Source: Actinomyces denticolens | Lineage (GTDB): Bacteria; Actinomycetota; Actinomycetes; Actinomycetales; Actinomycetaceae | Assembly: GCF_002072185.1 (NCBI RefSeq) | Contig: NZ_MVIW01000005.1 | Coordinates: forward strand, 1-64,000 | Direction: 5' to 3' | Length of the DNA stretch: 64,000 nucleotides | Part shown: positions 1 through 9,102 of the stretch, in pieces | Position numbering within the stretch: the first letter of the stretch is position 1 | How the letters are laid out: every line of letters starts with the position of its first letter | Translations under genes and position numbers: made by a program | The notes under the pieces: generated by a model | The model's database searches: none | Told to the model about the DNA's origin: nothing | What the model saw: the letters and a program-made list of their open reading frames with translations, nothing else

Positions 1-150
1 CCCCGCCCGGGCTCGGGCCGCCGCAGCGCCGCCCGGGCGGCCGGCCGCCGCGCTGCCGTCACCCCGCCGGTCGGGATGCCCGCGGCCCACAGGCCCGCGC
101 CCGTCGTCATCTGCGACGTCATCGAGGCGGCCCTCGCCACCCTGGGCTGA
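1..150 (+). CDS. 3' end of a truncated gene, function unknown
   Basis: The first 150 bases read as one open frame ending at TGA 148-150. The last residues are VVICDVIEAALATLG. Almost every third codon position is G or C, as in the real genes of this window, which supports coding. The start lies outside the window. The visible part has an Arg/Ala/Pro-rich stretch and then a short helical tail, which is not enough to name a family. Confidence 0.45.
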   Translation, partial: PRPGSGRRSAARAAGRRAAVTPPVGMPAAHRPAPVVICDVIEAALATLG

Positions 151-246
151 TCCGGCAGGGCGTCGGCGGGGTCGGACTGATCCGGCGAGCCCGAGGAGTG
201 AGGAGTCCTGCGGGGCCGGGGAGGATGCCCCGAACCCGGGCTGTCG

Positions 247-981
247 TCAGGCCCGGGCGAAGTGCTCGAAGAAGCGCGCGATGATCCGGCCCGCCACATG
301 CTCCCCGCCGCGCACGACGCGCAGGAGCTCATCGATCTGGCCGGGGTGCCCGTAGCCCGCGTCGGTGTAGACGCTCATGCGCTGGGCGAAGCGGTCGGCG
401 TCGAGCTCGGGGTTGAACTGGGTGCCGTAGACCGAGGCGCCCACGCGGAGCATCTGCACGGGGCAGTCGGGGGAGGAGGCGAGCAGCGTCGCGTGCTCGG
501 GCACGCCCACGGCGCCCTCGTGGTGCCCCACGAGCACGGCGAAGGAGGGCGGCATCCCCTCCAGGAGCGGGTCGTGGCGCCCCTCCTCGGTGAGGAACAC
601 CTCCGCAGTGCCCAGGGGCTCGCCGAACTCGGCCGACGTCGTCGTGCCGAGGTGGGCGGCCAGCACCTCCAGGCCGAAACCGGTGGCCAGGACGGGGACC
701 CCCTTGGCCAGGGCGACGGCGAGCAGCTCGCTCACCTGCTCCTCGATGCGCAGTTGGGAACGGGTCTTGGAGGCCTCGGGGGTCGAGACGTTGTAGGGGC
801 TGCCGCCGATGACGACGCCGGAGACGTCCTCGGCGTTGAAGGAGCCGAGGAAATCGACCTCCTCGAGCAGCACATGGGTCAGGTCCGCGCGGTCGAGCCG
901 GCCCAGGGACAGGAAGGACTCGTACTCGTCCTCGGCAGCGCTGAGCTCGGGACGCGTCGACACCATGATGAAGGGCTTCAT
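247..981 (-). CDS. Class I glutamine amidotransferase-like protein lacking catalytic residues
   Basis: A 244-aa protein starting at ATG 981 (MKPFIMVSTRPEL). The fold matches the GuaA-type class I glutamine amidotransferase domain: the VVIGGSPYNV loop, the nucleophile-elbow region, and a C-terminal VYGTQFNPELD. In active members the elbow is GxCxG and the later motif is QFHPE. Here the elbow reads LATGFGLE with no Cys, and the His is Asn (QFNPE); the Glu remains. Glutamine hydrolysis by the normal Cys-His-Glu triad therefore looks impossible. An upstream in-frame extension is open but unlike protein and was rejected. The role is unknown; a binding or regulatory pseudoenzyme is possible. Confidence 0.75.
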   Translation of the reverse strand: MKPFIMVSTRPELSAAEDEYESFLSLGRLDRADLTHVLLEEVDFLGSFNAEDVSGVVIGGSPYNVSTPEASKTRSQLRIEEQVSELLAVALAKGVPVLATGFGLEVLAAHLGTTTSAEFGEPLGTAEVFLTEEGRHDPLLEGMPPSFAVLVGHHEGAVGVPEHATLLASSPDCPVQMLRVGASVYGTQFNPELDADRFAQRMSVYTDAGYGHPGQIDELLRVVRGGEHVAGRIIARFFEHFARA

Positions 982-1082
982 GCGATCCACCCTAGGGCAG
1001 GCCTCGCTACGGGCAGATGTCATGGCCGCCACCCGAACGGGTCGGCGGGCCCGGCGCCCCGGACCGCCCGCGCCGACTCCGG

Positions 1083-1412
1083 TCATCCCCTGGTGGCCAG
1101 GAGGGCCACGAGGAGCCACAGCTGCAGGACGGACGCCGTTGCGCCCACGACGATGGCCAGGCGAGCGAGGGTCCTGCCCGTGCCGTAGGCGCGCCGCAGT
1201 CGCCGCAGGGCCCAGACGCCGAGCCCCGCGGCGGCCAGCCCCACCGCGGGGATGAAGGAGAAGGCCGCGCACAGGAGCGATGCCGTGGCGACGCCGTCGG
1301 TGCGCACCGGGGGCGCCTGGTAGCCGGGGCCGGAGAAGATCTGGGCCGGATCGAGCGAATCGGTTCCAGGGAACGGTGCGCGCGGCGGGGCCGGAGGCGG
1401 CGGCGAGGTCAT
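1083..1412 (-). CDS. Small DUF4190-like membrane protein
   Basis: A 109-aa protein starting at ATG 1412 (MTSPPPPAPPRAPF). A Pro-rich cytoplasmic N-terminus of about 40 residues precedes two hydrophobic segments, roughly residues 44-64 (TASLLCAAFSFIPAVGLAAA) and 83-105 (LAIVVGATASVLQLWLLVAL). A basic turn (RRLRRAYGTGR) separates them. This Pro-rich plus two-helix layout is typical of actinobacterial DUF4190-type proteins. No catalytic motif is visible and the function is unknown. Longer in-frame starts exist upstream but add only low-complexity sequence. Confidence 0.6.
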   Translation of the reverse strand: MTSPPPPAPPRAPFPGTDSLDPAQIFSGPGYQAPPVRTDGVATASLLCAAFSFIPAVGLAAAGLGVWALRRLRRAYGTGRTLARLAIVVGATASVLQLWLLVALLATRG

Positions 1413-1687
1413 GGCGGCATCCTCGCCCGCGCGGGCATCCGGCCGCATCCTCTTTGGCGGAGGAACCGGCGACCTCCTGCCTGTTCCCCGTCCGCCCGGC
1501 CCGGGCATCCCCCACTGCGACCGATGCCACCCCGGCGGGGCCCGGGGGCGGTCGGGACCATGCCCCCGGTGCGCCTATGCTGGAGGCCTGGCAGGGTCCT
1601 GCCAGGTCCTGTCGCGAGCGAGCGCCCCCGATCCCATGGGAGGCGACGCCGCTGGCCCCTTCCTCAACCCGCGACAGGAGAAGCGCA

Positions 1688-3091
1688 GTGCCCACATCGC
1701 CCCCATCGTCCTCGTCCCCGCTCTTCCGGGGCTGGTCCCTCCACGGCGACGGACGATCCATCACCCCCGGCGCCGTCGTCACCGCGTCGGAGCGCCTCTC
1801 ATGGCCGCGCACCATCGGCATCGGCATGCAGCACATCGTCGCCATGTTCGGCGCGACCTTCCTCGTGCCGCTCCTGACCGGCTTCGACCCGGCGACGACG
1901 CTGTTCTTCACCGGTCTGGGCACCCTGCTCTTCCTCGCCGTGACCGCCGGGCGCCTGCCCTCCTACCTGGGCTCCTCCTTCGCCCTCATCGCCCCGATCG
2001 CCGCCGTCACCGGCTTCGACGCCAAGAGCGGGACCCCTCTTGACCAGGCCAAGGCCTCGCTCGCCCAGGGCGGCATCATCATGGCGGGCGCCTCCCTGCT
2101 GCTCATCGGCGTCATCGTCCACTTCGCGGGCGTGACCTGGATCGACCGTCTCATGCCGCCGATCGTCACCGGCGCCATCGTCTCCCTCATCGGCTTCAAC
2201 CTGGCCCCCGCCGCCTGGAGCAACGTCAAGACCGCGCCGGTGACCGCCGTCGTCACCATCGTGGCGATCCTGCTCATCACCGTCCTGTTCAAGGGGATCA
2301 TGGGGCGACTGGCGATCCTGCTGGGCGTGCTCGTGGGCTACGCCACCGCGATGATTCGCGGCGAGGTCGACTACTCCGCCATCGACGCCGCCGGCTGGGT
2401 GGGCGCCCCGCACTTCCGGGCGCCCTCCTTCGACCTCAGCCTCATGGGCCTGTTCGTCCCCGTGGTGCTCGTCCTCATCGCTGAGAACATCGGCCATGTG
2501 AAGTCCGTCTCCGCGATGACCGGCGAGAACCTGGACGACCTCACCGGCCGCGCCCTCATCTCCGACGGTCTGTCCACGATCCTGGCCGGTTCCGGCGGCG
2601 GTTCGGGAACCACCACCTACGCCGAGAACATCGGCGTCATGGCCGCCACCCGCGTCTACTCCACGGCGGCCTACGTCGTCGCCGCCATCGGTGCTCTCGG
2701 CCTGTCGATGCTGCCGAAGTTCGGCGCCCTCATCAACACGATCCCGGCGGGTGTCCTCGGCGGCGCGGCAACGATCCTCTACGGCATGATCGGCATGCTG
2801 GGCGTGCGCATCTGGGTGCAGAACCGAGTGGACTTCTCCGACCCGGTCAATCTCAACACCGCCGCCGTCGCGATGGTCGTGGCGATCGCCGACTACACCT
2901 GGGTGGTCGGGGACATGACCTTCTCCGGGATCGCCCTGGGCTCGGGCGCGGCGATCATCGTCTACCACTCGATGCGCGCCATCTCGAAGGCGCGGGGCAC
3001 GAACCTCGAGGAGGCCTCGCCCGCTTCGGCGCCGGCCGGCACCGAGCTGGAGGGCCCCGCCTACTCCAAGCGCAGCGTCAGGAGGAAGTAG
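1688..3091 (+). CDS. uraA: Uracil permease, NCS2 family
   Basis: A 467-aa protein. The GTG start at 1688 is chosen because AGGAG lies about 8 bases upstream and the longer frame is not protein-like. It is a nucleobase:cation symporter-2 with many hydrophobic segments. Diagnostic parts are QHIVAMFGATFLVPLLTGFDP near the N-terminus and the substrate-site stretch AENIGHVKSVSAMTGENL, followed by GSGGGSGTTTYAENIGVMA. The TTTYAEN form is the uracil-permease signature rather than that of xanthine or urate carriers. It would import uracil with protons. It is monocistronic and convergent with the next gene. Confidence 0.88.
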   Translation: MPTSPPSSSSPLFRGWSLHGDGRSITPGAVVTASERLSWPRTIGIGMQHIVAMFGATFLVPLLTGFDPATTLFFTGLGTLLFLAVTAGRLPSYLGSSFALIAPIAAVTGFDAKSGTPLDQAKASLAQGGIIMAGASLLLIGVIVHFAGVTWIDRLMPPIVTGAIVSLIGFNLAPAAWSNVKTAPVTAVVTIVAILLITVLFKGIMGRLAILLGVLVGYATAMIRGEVDYSAIDAAGWVGAPHFRAPSFDLSLMGLFVPVVLVLIAENIGHVKSVSAMTGENLDDLTGRALISDGLSTILAGSGGGSGTTTYAENIGVMAATRVYSTAAYVVAAIGALGLSMLPKFGALINTIPAGVLGGAATILYGMIGMLGVRIWVQNRVDFSDPVNLNTAAVAMVVAIADYTWVVGDMTFSGIALGSGAAIIVYHSMRAISKARGTNLEEASPASAPAGTELEGPAYSKRSVRRK

Positions 3092-3233
3092 CGCTGCGGA
3101 GCCGGGCCGGTTCTCGACCGACCCGGTCCCGCCCGGGTGCGCCATCCCGGCGCGTGCCATCAACGATTCCGCGCCGTCGCCGGCAGTGGTCCTGCGGGCG
3201 GCGGCGCGGTCTCGACGCTGGGGCCGGCGCGGC

Positions 3234-3854
3234 TCAGTGGGCGGTGGCCAATGGCTCCTCGGGGGCGACTGATGCGCAGGCGGACGGCGCCTCGATCGTC
3301 TCCCCGGCGGCGAGCTCGCCGATGGCGTCGGGGGACATGAGGCCGGAGTCGTAGTCGGTGCCGATGATCACGGAGACCGAGGTGTCGGTGGGGTCCCGGT
3401 TGGTGTCGAGCAGGACGATGACGATGCCGTCGAAGGCGCGCGCCAGGGAGTAGGCGTTGGTCAGGCCCGCCTGGGAGGAGGAGATGGCGACATCGCCGTT
3501 GTAGTCGCCGTCGGGCCAGTCGGAGCGCTCGAGGATCGTCATGCCCGCCTGCTCCAGGGAATCGCCGACGACGCCGGCCAGCCCCGCGTTCTGCGTGCCG
3601 TTGTACACCCTGACCTGGATGGTGGTGAGGTCCACCGTGGCCGCCCCCGCGGGCGGGCAGGGCTGGGCGACGGCGGTCGCGGAGGCCTTGGGATCGGCTG
3701 AGAAGCCCGGGTTGTAGGAGGGGAGCAGCCCCGTGTACACGCCGATACTGGCCGCGAGGACGATGGCGAGGGCGACCAGCACGCTGCCGATGACGACCTT
3801 CTGCCGGTGCCGGAGGTGTCGGCGGTACTCAGATCGGGGGTCCGAAGTGCTCAT
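3234..3854 (-). CDS. LytR C-terminal domain (LytR_C) membrane protein
   Basis: A 206-aa protein with a short basic N-terminus (about residues 1-20), one membrane helix (about 21-45, VVIGSVLVALAIVLAASIGVY) and an extracellular LytR_C domain. The domain opens with the strand IQVRVYNGTQNAGLAGVVGDSLEQAGM, the usual start of LytR_C. This domain occurs at the end of LytR-CpsA-Psr wall-polymer ligases or alone after one helix, as here. A second protein of the same design lies at 59720-60457. Its role in envelope polymer handling is inferred only. Confidence 0.75.
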   Translation of the reverse strand: MSTSDPRSEYRRHLRHRQKVVIGSVLVALAIVLAASIGVYTGLLPSYNPGFSADPKASATAVAQPCPPAGAATVDLTTIQVRVYNGTQNAGLAGVVGDSLEQAGMTILERSDWPDGDYNGDVAISSSQAGLTNAYSLARAFDGIVIVLLDTNRDPTDTSVSVIIGTDYDSGLMSPDAIGELAAGETIEAPSACASVAPEEPLATAH

Positions 3855-3947
3855 GCTCCCCAGACTAATGGACCGGGGCCGGGACCGGGACTGCGGGCCA
3901 TGGCCGACGGCGGCGCCCCCTCCCCTCGGGGCCGAGCGGGACCCCGA

Positions 3948-4283
3948 TCAGGCGGGTGGGAGCGGGGCCAGGAGGGGGCGGCCCGAGTCGTCGAGCTCCA
4001 GGATCCTGCCGTGGATGATGGTGCGCCCGTGGAGCGCCGCGCGCAGGGCGCGGTGCAGGCCGGTCTCCAGGTAGAGGCTGCCGCGCCAGGACACGATATG
4101 CGCGAACAGGTCCCCGTAGAAGGTGGAGTCCTCATCGAGCAGGTCCCGCAGGTCGAGCGTGGCGCGGGTGGTGATGAGCTGATCGAGCCGCACCTGCCGG
4201 GGGGCGATCGTCGCCCAGACGCGCTGCTCCCTCGCCCCATGATCGGGGTAGGGGGCGGACTCTCCCACGGCCTTGAAGATCAC
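3948..4283 (-). CDS. Conserved actinobacterial 111-aa protein, often labelled VapB-type antitoxin
   Basis: Starts MIFKAVGESAPYPDHG at ATG 4283. It belongs to a widely conserved actinobacterial family usually found near a LytR_C gene and commonly auto-annotated as a type II antitoxin. No toxin gene adjoins it. The central motif LYLETGLHRALRAAL resembles the DGxHR active-site region of ParB/sulfiredoxin-fold proteins, and the segment before it (VRLDQLITTRATLDLRDLL) resembles their substrate-loop strand. This is a motif-level inference. It lies 93 bp from the downstream LytR_C gene on the same strand, so the two may be co-transcribed. Confidence 0.65.
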   Translation of the reverse strand: MIFKAVGESAPYPDHGAREQRVWATIAPRQVRLDQLITTRATLDLRDLLDEDSTFYGDLFAHIVSWRGSLYLETGLHRALRAALHGRTIIHGRILELDDSGRPLLAPLPPA

Positions 4284-4613
4284 GGCCCCATGCTAGCGGG
4301 TCATTCATCCCGGCGCCCCGGCACGATGGGGGCCCGCGGCCCCGAGTGGCGATTCTCGGGGCCGCGGGCCCTTCGTTCATGAGGCTGCTCGACCCCCCTG
4401 GTTCCCATGACAGGGGAGGAGGCAGCCTCCTTCGTCGAAGCGCCCGGCGCGGGCTCCCTAGGACCCTTGCCGGTCTCGATGCGCTCGGGTCACCGGGTTC
4501 CCCAACCCTCGCGTCGCGCATCGTCCGACGGTGACATCATTGAACCCGCGTCACCTGAAAGAAACCTGAAGGCGCGCCTGGGAGGCGGGCGGGGTTGTGC
4601 GGGGGATCCGGGT
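4284..4613. other. Gene-free structured region with two strong hairpins
   Basis: No convincing gene on either strand. Positions 4330-4346 pair perfectly with 4355-4371 (17-bp stem, 8-base loop). Just after it, 4381-4388 pairs with 4422-4429 around an inner CCCCTG/CAGGGG stem. A GGTGAC...GTCACC inverted repeat lies near 4530-4556. No gene ends just upstream on the plus strand, so the first hairpin is not an obvious terminator for a neighbour. A non-coding RNA or the remains of a lost gene are both possible. Confidence 0.5.
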
Positions 4614-4758
4614 GCGAGGGTGGCGAGGTTTGAGGATTGCTCGGCCTGCCGGGCGGCACCGGCGTCCCAAGGCGAGCAGTGGTACGCCTTTGACCTGGGC
4701 TGATGCATGATGTGACGTTTTGTCAGGAAAAGGAATCCTCAAACCTCGCCACCCTCGC
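4614..4758. repeat. 25-bp perfect inverted repeat upstream of dnaK
   Basis: Bases 4614-4638 are the exact reverse complement of 4734-4758, separated by 95 bases. Just inside the right arm is a small palindrome, TGAC-GTTTT-GTCA (4713-4725). The arms are far longer than expected by chance. No transposase or terminal-repeat structure is evident beyond the arms. It sits about 85 bp upstream of the first HAIR box, so it could be a regulatory site, a long stem in a transcript, or a small non-autonomous element. Confidence 0.6.
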
Positions 4759-4842
4759 CGCTCGGGCGCAGTGCGGTCCCGGCTCCGACGAGTGGCGGGT
4801 GTCACTGGTGGGAGCTTCGGGAATACTCTGTACGGCCTCAAG

Positions 4843-4863
4843 GTTGAGTCGGTCAGGCTCAAG
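4843..4863. promoter_or_regulatory. HAIR box 1 (HspR operator) of dnaK operon
   Basis: GTTGAGT-N7-GCTCAAG matches the HspR-associated inverted repeat CTTGAGT-N7-ACTCAAG, with one departure in each arm. It lies upstream of a TTGACA hexamer at 4880-4885, which is a likely -35 element of the dnaK promoter. Confidence 0.85.
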
Positions 4864-4906
4864 CTGAGCGATTGGGAAGTTGACAACGATCGACTCAATC
4901 ACAATC

Positions 4907-4927
4907 CTTGAGCGCATACGACTCAAC
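4907..4927. promoter_or_regulatory. HAIR box 2 (HspR operator) of dnaK operon
   Basis: CTTGAGC-N7-ACTCAAC is a second HAIR match, 44 bp after the first box's end and 44 bp before the dnaK start. The pair brackets the probable promoter, so HspR, encoded at the end of this operon, would block transcription in a feedback loop. Confidence 0.87.
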
Positions 4928-4971
4928 CAGGGGCCCCGCCCCGCGACCCCACGACCACCAAGGAGCACCAC

Positions 4972-6840
4972 ATGGCACGCGCCGTCGGCATCGACCTCGG
5001 AACCACCAACTCCGCCATCGCCGTCCTCGAGGGCGGTGAGCCCACCATCATCCCCAACGCCGAGGGCGGGCGCACGACGCCCTCCGTCGTCGCCTTCTCC
5101 AAGTCGGGCGAGGTCCTGGTCGGCGAGGTGGCCAAGCGCCAGGCGGTCACCAACGTCGACCGCACCATCTCCTCCGTCAAGCGCCACATGGGCACCGACT
5201 GGACCGTCGACATCGACGACAAGAAGTACACCGCCCAGGAGATCAGCGCCCGCATCCTGGCCAAGCTCAAGGCCGACGCCGAGGCCTACCTCGGCGAGAG
5301 CGTCACCAACGCCGTCATCACCGTTCCCGCCTACTTCAACGACGCCGAGCGCCAGGCCACCAAGGAGGCCGGCACCATCGCGGGCCTGACCGTGGACCGC
5401 ATCGTCAACGAGCCCACCGCCGCGGCCCTGGCCTACGGCCTGGACAAGGGCAAGGAGGACGAGCTCATCCTCGTCTTCGACCTGGGCGGCGGCACCTTCG
5501 ACGTCTCCCTGCTGGAGGTCGGCAAGGACGAGGACGGCTTCTCCACCATCCAGGTGCGCGCCACCAACGGTGACAACCGTCTGGGCGGCGACGACTGGGA
5601 CGCCCGCATCGTCGACTGGCTCGTCAAGCGCGTCAAGGACTCCTCCGGCGTCGACCTCTCCAAGGACAAGATCGCCATGCAGCGCCTCAAGGACGCCGCC
5701 GAGCAGGCCAAGAAGGAGCTCTCCAGCGCGATGAGCACCAACATCAACCTGCAGTACCTGTCCATGAGCGAGGCCGGCCCGATCCACCTCGATGAGAAGC
5801 TCTCCCGCGCCCAGTTCGAGTCCATGACCGCGGACCTGCTCGAGCGCACCAAGCTGCCCTTCCACAACGTCATCAAGGACGCGGGCGTGGCCCTGTCCGA
5901 GATCGACCACGTCGTCCTCGTCGGCGGCTCCACCCGCATGCCCGCCGTCACCGACGTCGTGCGCGAGCTCACCGGCGGCAAGGAGCCCAACAAGGGCGTC
6001 AACCCGGACGAGGTCGTCGCCGTCGGCGCCTCCCTGCAGGCCGGCGTCATCCAGGGAGACCGCAAGGACGTCCTCCTCATCGACGTCACCCCGCTGAGCC
6101 TCGGCATCGAGACCAAGGGCGGCGTCATGACCAAGCTCATCGAGCGCAACACGGCCATCCCGACCAAGCGCAGCGAGGTCTTCTCCACGGCGGAGGACAA
6201 CCAGCCCTCCGTGCTCATCCAGGTCTACCAGGGCGAGCGTGAGTTCGCGCGGGACAACAAGCCGCTGGGCACCTTCGAGCTCACCGGCATCGCCCCGGCC
6301 CCGCGCGGCATCCCGCAGATCGAGGTCTCCTTCGACATCGACGCCAACGGCATCGTCCACGTCTCCGCCAAGGACCGCGGCACCGGCAAGGAGCAGTCCA
6401 TGACCATCTCCGGCGGCTCCGCGCTGCCCAAGGAGGACATCGACCGCATGGTCAAGGACGCCGAGGCCCACGCCGCAGAGGACAAGAAGCGCCGCGAGGA
6501 GGCCGAGACCCGCAACCTCGCCGAGCAGCAGGCCTACTCCATCGAGAAGCTCCTGAACGAGAACAAGGACAAGCTGCCGGCCGAGGTCCACGACGAGGTC
6601 AAGACCGCCGTCGACGACCTCAAGAAGGCCCTGGAGGGCACCGATTCCGAGGCGATCAGGACCGCCCAGGAGAGGCTGTCCAGCGTCTCCCAGAAGATCG
6701 GCGAGTCCCTCTACGCCGCCGAGCAGGCCGCCCAGGCCGGCTCCGACTCCGGCGCGGCGGGCGCCTCGGCCGGGGCCGCCTCGGCCGGCGACGAGGACAT
6801 CGTCGACGCCGAGATCGTCGACGACGAGGAGTCCAAGTGA
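4972..6840 (+). CDS. dnaK: Molecular chaperone DnaK (Hsp70)
   Basis: A 622-aa protein of normal Hsp70 length. The ATPase domain (about 1-360) opens with [19 protein letters not shown] and contains [16 protein letters not shown] and [11 protein letters not shown]. The linker and substrate-binding domain follow ([18 protein letters not shown]), and the tail ends in acidic [15 protein letters not shown]. It binds exposed hydrophobic peptides in an ATP cycle driven by DnaJ and GrpE, both encoded next. The ATG at 4972 has AAGGAG about 7 bases upstream. Two HAIR boxes upstream indicate HspR repression, released by heat. Confidence 0.98.
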   Translation: MARAVGIDLGTTNSAIAVLEGGEPTIIPNAEGGRTTPSVVAFSKSGEVLVGEVAKRQAVTNVDRTISSVKRHMGTDWTVDIDDKKYTAQEISARILAKLKADAEAYLGESVTNAVITVPAYFNDAERQATKEAGTIAGLTVDRIVNEPTAAALAYGLDKGKEDELILVFDLGGGTFDVSLLEVGKDEDGFSTIQVRATNGDNRLGGDDWDARIVDWLVKRVKDSSGVDLSKDKIAMQRLKDAAEQAKKELSSAMSTNINLQYLSMSEAGPIHLDEKLSRAQFESMTADLLERTKLPFHNVIKDAGVALSEIDHVVLVGGSTRMPAVTDVVRELTGGKEPNKGVNPDEVVAVGASLQAGVIQGDRKDVLLIDVTPLSLGIETKGGVMTKLIERNTAIPTKRSEVFSTAEDNQPSVLIQVYQGEREFARDNKPLGTFELTGIAPAPRGIPQIEVSFDIDANGIVHVSAKDRGTGKEQSMTISGGSALPKEDIDRMVKDAEAHAAEDKKRREEAETRNLAEQQAYSIEKLLNENKDKLPAEVHDEVKTAVDDLKKALEGTDSEAIRTAQERLSSVSQKIGESLYAAEQAAQAGSDSGAAGASAGAASAGDEDIVDAEIVDDEESK

Positions 6841-7490
6841 GCACCGGCGCGTCCGCTCCTGAGGGCGACGGCGCGGACCGCGAGCCCGTCGACCCCGGCC
6901 TGGCCGAGGAGGTCGAATCCGCCTTCGACGGCGTCGGCCTCGACGCCGAGGCGGGTGGCGCCCCGGGCGCCGCCCAGGCGGCGGGCGATGATGACCGGGC
7001 CGGGCTCCCCGAGTCGGAGACGGTGGACCAGCCCGATCCCCTGGCCGAGGCCCGGGCCGAGAGCGCCCGCCTGGCCGACGAGCTCGCCCGCGCCCGCGCG
7101 GACCTGTACAACCTCCAGCAGGAGTACCAGGGCTTCGTGCGCCGCTCGCGAGAGTCGGTGGCGGGCCACCAGGAGGCCGGCGCCGCCGGCGTCGTCGAGG
7201 CCCTCATCCCGGTCCTCGACGAGGCTGAGCTCGCCCGCCAGCACGGCGACCTCACCGGCCCCTTCGAGACCACGGTCACCAAGCTCGAGACGATCCTGGC
7301 GGACAAGTTCTCCCTCGAGCGCTTCGGCGCCGAGGGCGAGACCTTCGACCCCACCATCCACGAGGCCCTCATGGCGGTGGACTCCACCGAGGTCGCCGAG
7401 CCGACGATCGCCCTCGTCCTCCAGCCGGGCTACCGCCTCGGCGAGCGGGTCGTGCGGCCCGCCCGCGTGCAGGTCTCCAACCCGGCCTGA
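6837..7490 (+). CDS. grpE: Nucleotide exchange factor GrpE
   Basis: A 217-aa protein; its GTG start overlaps the dnaK stop by 4 bases (GTGA), showing translational coupling. About 70 acidic, disordered residues precede the coiled-coil ([33 protein letters not shown]). The C-terminal beta domain follows, with [17 protein letters not shown] and [25 protein letters not shown]. It releases ADP from DnaK. The N-terminal acidic extension is common in actinobacterial GrpE. Confidence 0.95.
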   Translation: MSTGASAPEGDGADREPVDPGLAEEVESAFDGVGLDAEAGGAPGAAQAAGDDDRAGLPESETVDQPDPLAEARAESARLADELARARADLYNLQQEYQGFVRRSRESVAGHQEAGAAGVVEALIPVLDEAELARQHGDLTGPFETTVTKLETILADKFSLERFGAEGETFDPTIHEALMAVDSTEVAEPTIALVLQPGYRLGERVVRPARVQVSNPA

Positions 7491-7502
7491 GACGGCAACG
7501 CT

Positions 7503-7536
7503 GATGGCGCGGGCGGCCCGCCCGGCCCGCGCCATC
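7503..7536. terminator. Hairpin between grpE and dnaJ
   Basis: A 12-bp perfect stem (7503-7514 with 7525-7536) around a 10-base loop lies in the 131-bp grpE-dnaJ gap. There is no U-run. It may partly terminate or stabilise the dnaK-grpE transcript, lowering dnaJ-hspR expression relative to dnaK. Confidence 0.5.
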
Positions 7537-7621
7537 GGCCGACCCACCGCCCGCCGCACGAGTGGGCACGACAGATGCAAGGAACGGACCAACGACCACC
7601 CCAATGAGGAGGAGGTGACCC

Positions 7622-8653
7622 ATGGCCAGCCAGGACTGGATGACCAAGGACTTCTACGCGGTCCTCGGCGTCGCCAAGGACGCCGACTCCGCGACCATCA
7701 AGAAGGCGTACCGCAAGCTCGCCAAGCAGTACCACCCCGATCGCAACCCCGACGACGCCGTCGCCGCCGAGCGCTTCAAGGAGGTCGGCGAGGCCTACGC
7801 GGTCCTGTCCGACGCCAAGGAGCGCGAGCAGTACGACGCCATCCGCAGTATGACCGGCGGCGGCGCCAGGTTCACCGCCGGGGGCGCCGGCGGCGGGGGC
7901 GGCTTCGAGGACATCCTGTCCTCCATGTTCGGCGGGGGCGGCAACGTCCGCTTCTCCACCGGCGGCGCGGGAGGCGGCGCCGAGCCGGACCTCGACGAGC
8001 TCCTGCGCATGTTCGGCGGCACGCCCAGCCCCACCCGGAGGAACGGCCGCCCGGGCGCCTTCAACTTCGGAGGATTCGGGGGCTTCGGCGGAGCGCCCGA
8101 GGCGACCAAGGGCCCCGACGTCCTCACCAGCGCGACGCTGTCCCTTCGCGACGCCGTGGCCGGCACCACCGTGGAGCTCACGGCGGACAAGCGCACCATG
8201 ACCGTGCGCATCCCCGCCGGCGTCCACGACGGCCAGAGGATCCGCCTGGCCGGCAAGGGCCGCCCCGGCAACCACGGGGGCCCCAACGGGGACATGATCG
8301 TCACGATCTCCGTGGCCAAGCACCCCGTCTACTCCATCGACGGCCCCAACCTGCGCATGGACCTGCCCGTTTCGCTGGCCGAGGCCGCGCTCGGCGCCGA
8401 CGTCGAGATCCCGCTCCTGGACGGGACCACCAAGAAGGTCCGCATCAAGCCGGGAACGCCCTCGGGGACCGTCCTGCGGATCCCCGGCGCCGTCATCGCC
8501 ACCGCCAAGCGCACGGGAGACCTGCTCGTCACCGTCGAGGTCGCCGTGCCCAAGAAGCTCTCGAAGGCCGCCAAGAAGGCCCTCCAGGACTTCGACGCCG
8601 CCATGGAGGGCACCGACCCGCGCGCCGCGCTGAGGAACGAGGCCGCGAGATGA
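7622..8653 (+). CDS. dnaJ: DnaJ-type co-chaperone without zinc finger
   Basis: A 343-aa protein; the ATG has GAGGAGGAGG just upstream. The J domain (about 10-75) holds the HPD motif ([11 protein letters not shown]). Next comes a Gly/Phe-rich region (about 80-150) and then the C-terminal substrate domains ([12 protein letters not shown]..., [19 protein letters not shown]). No Cys is present at all, so the four CxxCxGxG zinc repeats of classical DnaJ are missing; the layout is that of the DnaJB/CbpA class. It delivers clients to DnaK. The hspR start overlaps its stop. Confidence 0.93.
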   Translation: MASQDWMTKDFYAVLGVAKDADSATIKKAYRKLAKQYHPDRNPDDAVAAERFKEVGEAYAVLSDAKEREQYDAIRSMTGGGARFTAGGAGGGGGFEDILSSMFGGGGNVRFSTGGAGGGAEPDLDELLRMFGGTPSPTRRNGRPGAFNFGGFGGFGGAPEATKGPDVLTSATLSLRDAVAGTTVELTADKRTMTVRIPAGVHDGQRIRLAGKGRPGNHGGPNGDMIVTISVAKHPVYSIDGPNLRMDLPVSLAEAALGADVEIPLLDGTTKKVRIKPGTPSGTVLRIPGAVIATAKRTGDLLVTVEVAVPKKLSKAAKKALQDFDAAMEGTDPRAALRNEAAR

Positions 8654-9102
8654 GCGTCCGGCGAGTCTCGCGGGCCACCGGTCAGGGCCTCGGCTTCCTC
8701 GCCGAGGACGCCGCCGACCGCGCCGTCTACGTCATCTCCGTGGCCGCCGAGCTCGCCGGCATGCATCCCCAGACCCTGCGCCAGTACGACCGCCTCGGAC
8801 TCGTCCGCCCCGCCCGGACCCCCGGGCGGGGGAGGCGCTACTCCCATCGCGACGTCGAGCAGCTGCGCCGCATCCAGGCCCTCAGCCAGGAGGGCGTCAA
8901 CCTGGAGGGCATCGCCCGCATCCTCGCCCTCGAGTCCCGTCTGGAGGACCTGGAGGACGAGAACCGGCTCCTGCGCCTCCGGCAGGCCGCCGTCGAGAGG
9001 GTCTTCGCCGCGGCCGCCGACGGCGAGGTCCAGGTGGTTCCCTCCAGGGGAGGGCACCCCATCCGGATCGAGCGGCAGGCGCCGGGCGCCCGGGGGCGGT
9101 GA
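8650..9102 (+). CDS. hspR: Heat shock repressor HspR, MerR family
   Basis: A 150-aa protein; ATG 8650 overlaps the dnaJ stop (ATGA). After a short N-terminal arm comes a MerR winged helix: [40 protein letters not shown]. The [10 protein letters not shown] and GRGRRYS parts are typical of HspR. A coiled-coil dimer helix follows ([23 protein letters not shown]). HspR binds HAIR boxes with DnaK as co-repressor; such boxes lie before dnaK (4843, 4907) and clpB (18950), so this protein likely controls both. Confidence 0.95.
   Translation: MSVRRVSRATGQGLGFLAEDAADRAVYVISVAAELAGMHPQTLRQYDRLGLVRPARTPGRGRRYSHRDVEQLRRIQALSQEGVNLEGIARILALESRLEDLEDENRLLRLRQAAVERVFAAAADGEVQVVPSRGGHPIRIERQAPGARGR

Noticed and set aside
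4330-4371. Terminator of a plus-strand gene
   Set aside because: The nearest upstream plus-strand gene ends at 3091, with two minus-strand genes in between, so it was listed as a structured element instead.
4720-4911. 63-residue plus-strand frame (TTG start) before dnaK
   Set aside because: No ribosome-binding site, rare start codon, and it runs through both the inverted repeat and a HAIR box.
4723-6591. Long minus-strand open frame opposite dnaK (622 codons), and similar long antisense frames opposite lysX, clpB, nadE and others
   Set aside because: These are by-products of extreme G/C at third positions. They are rich in Gly/Ala/Val/Asp/Leu repeats, have no family motifs, and the opposite strand encodes well-recognised proteins.
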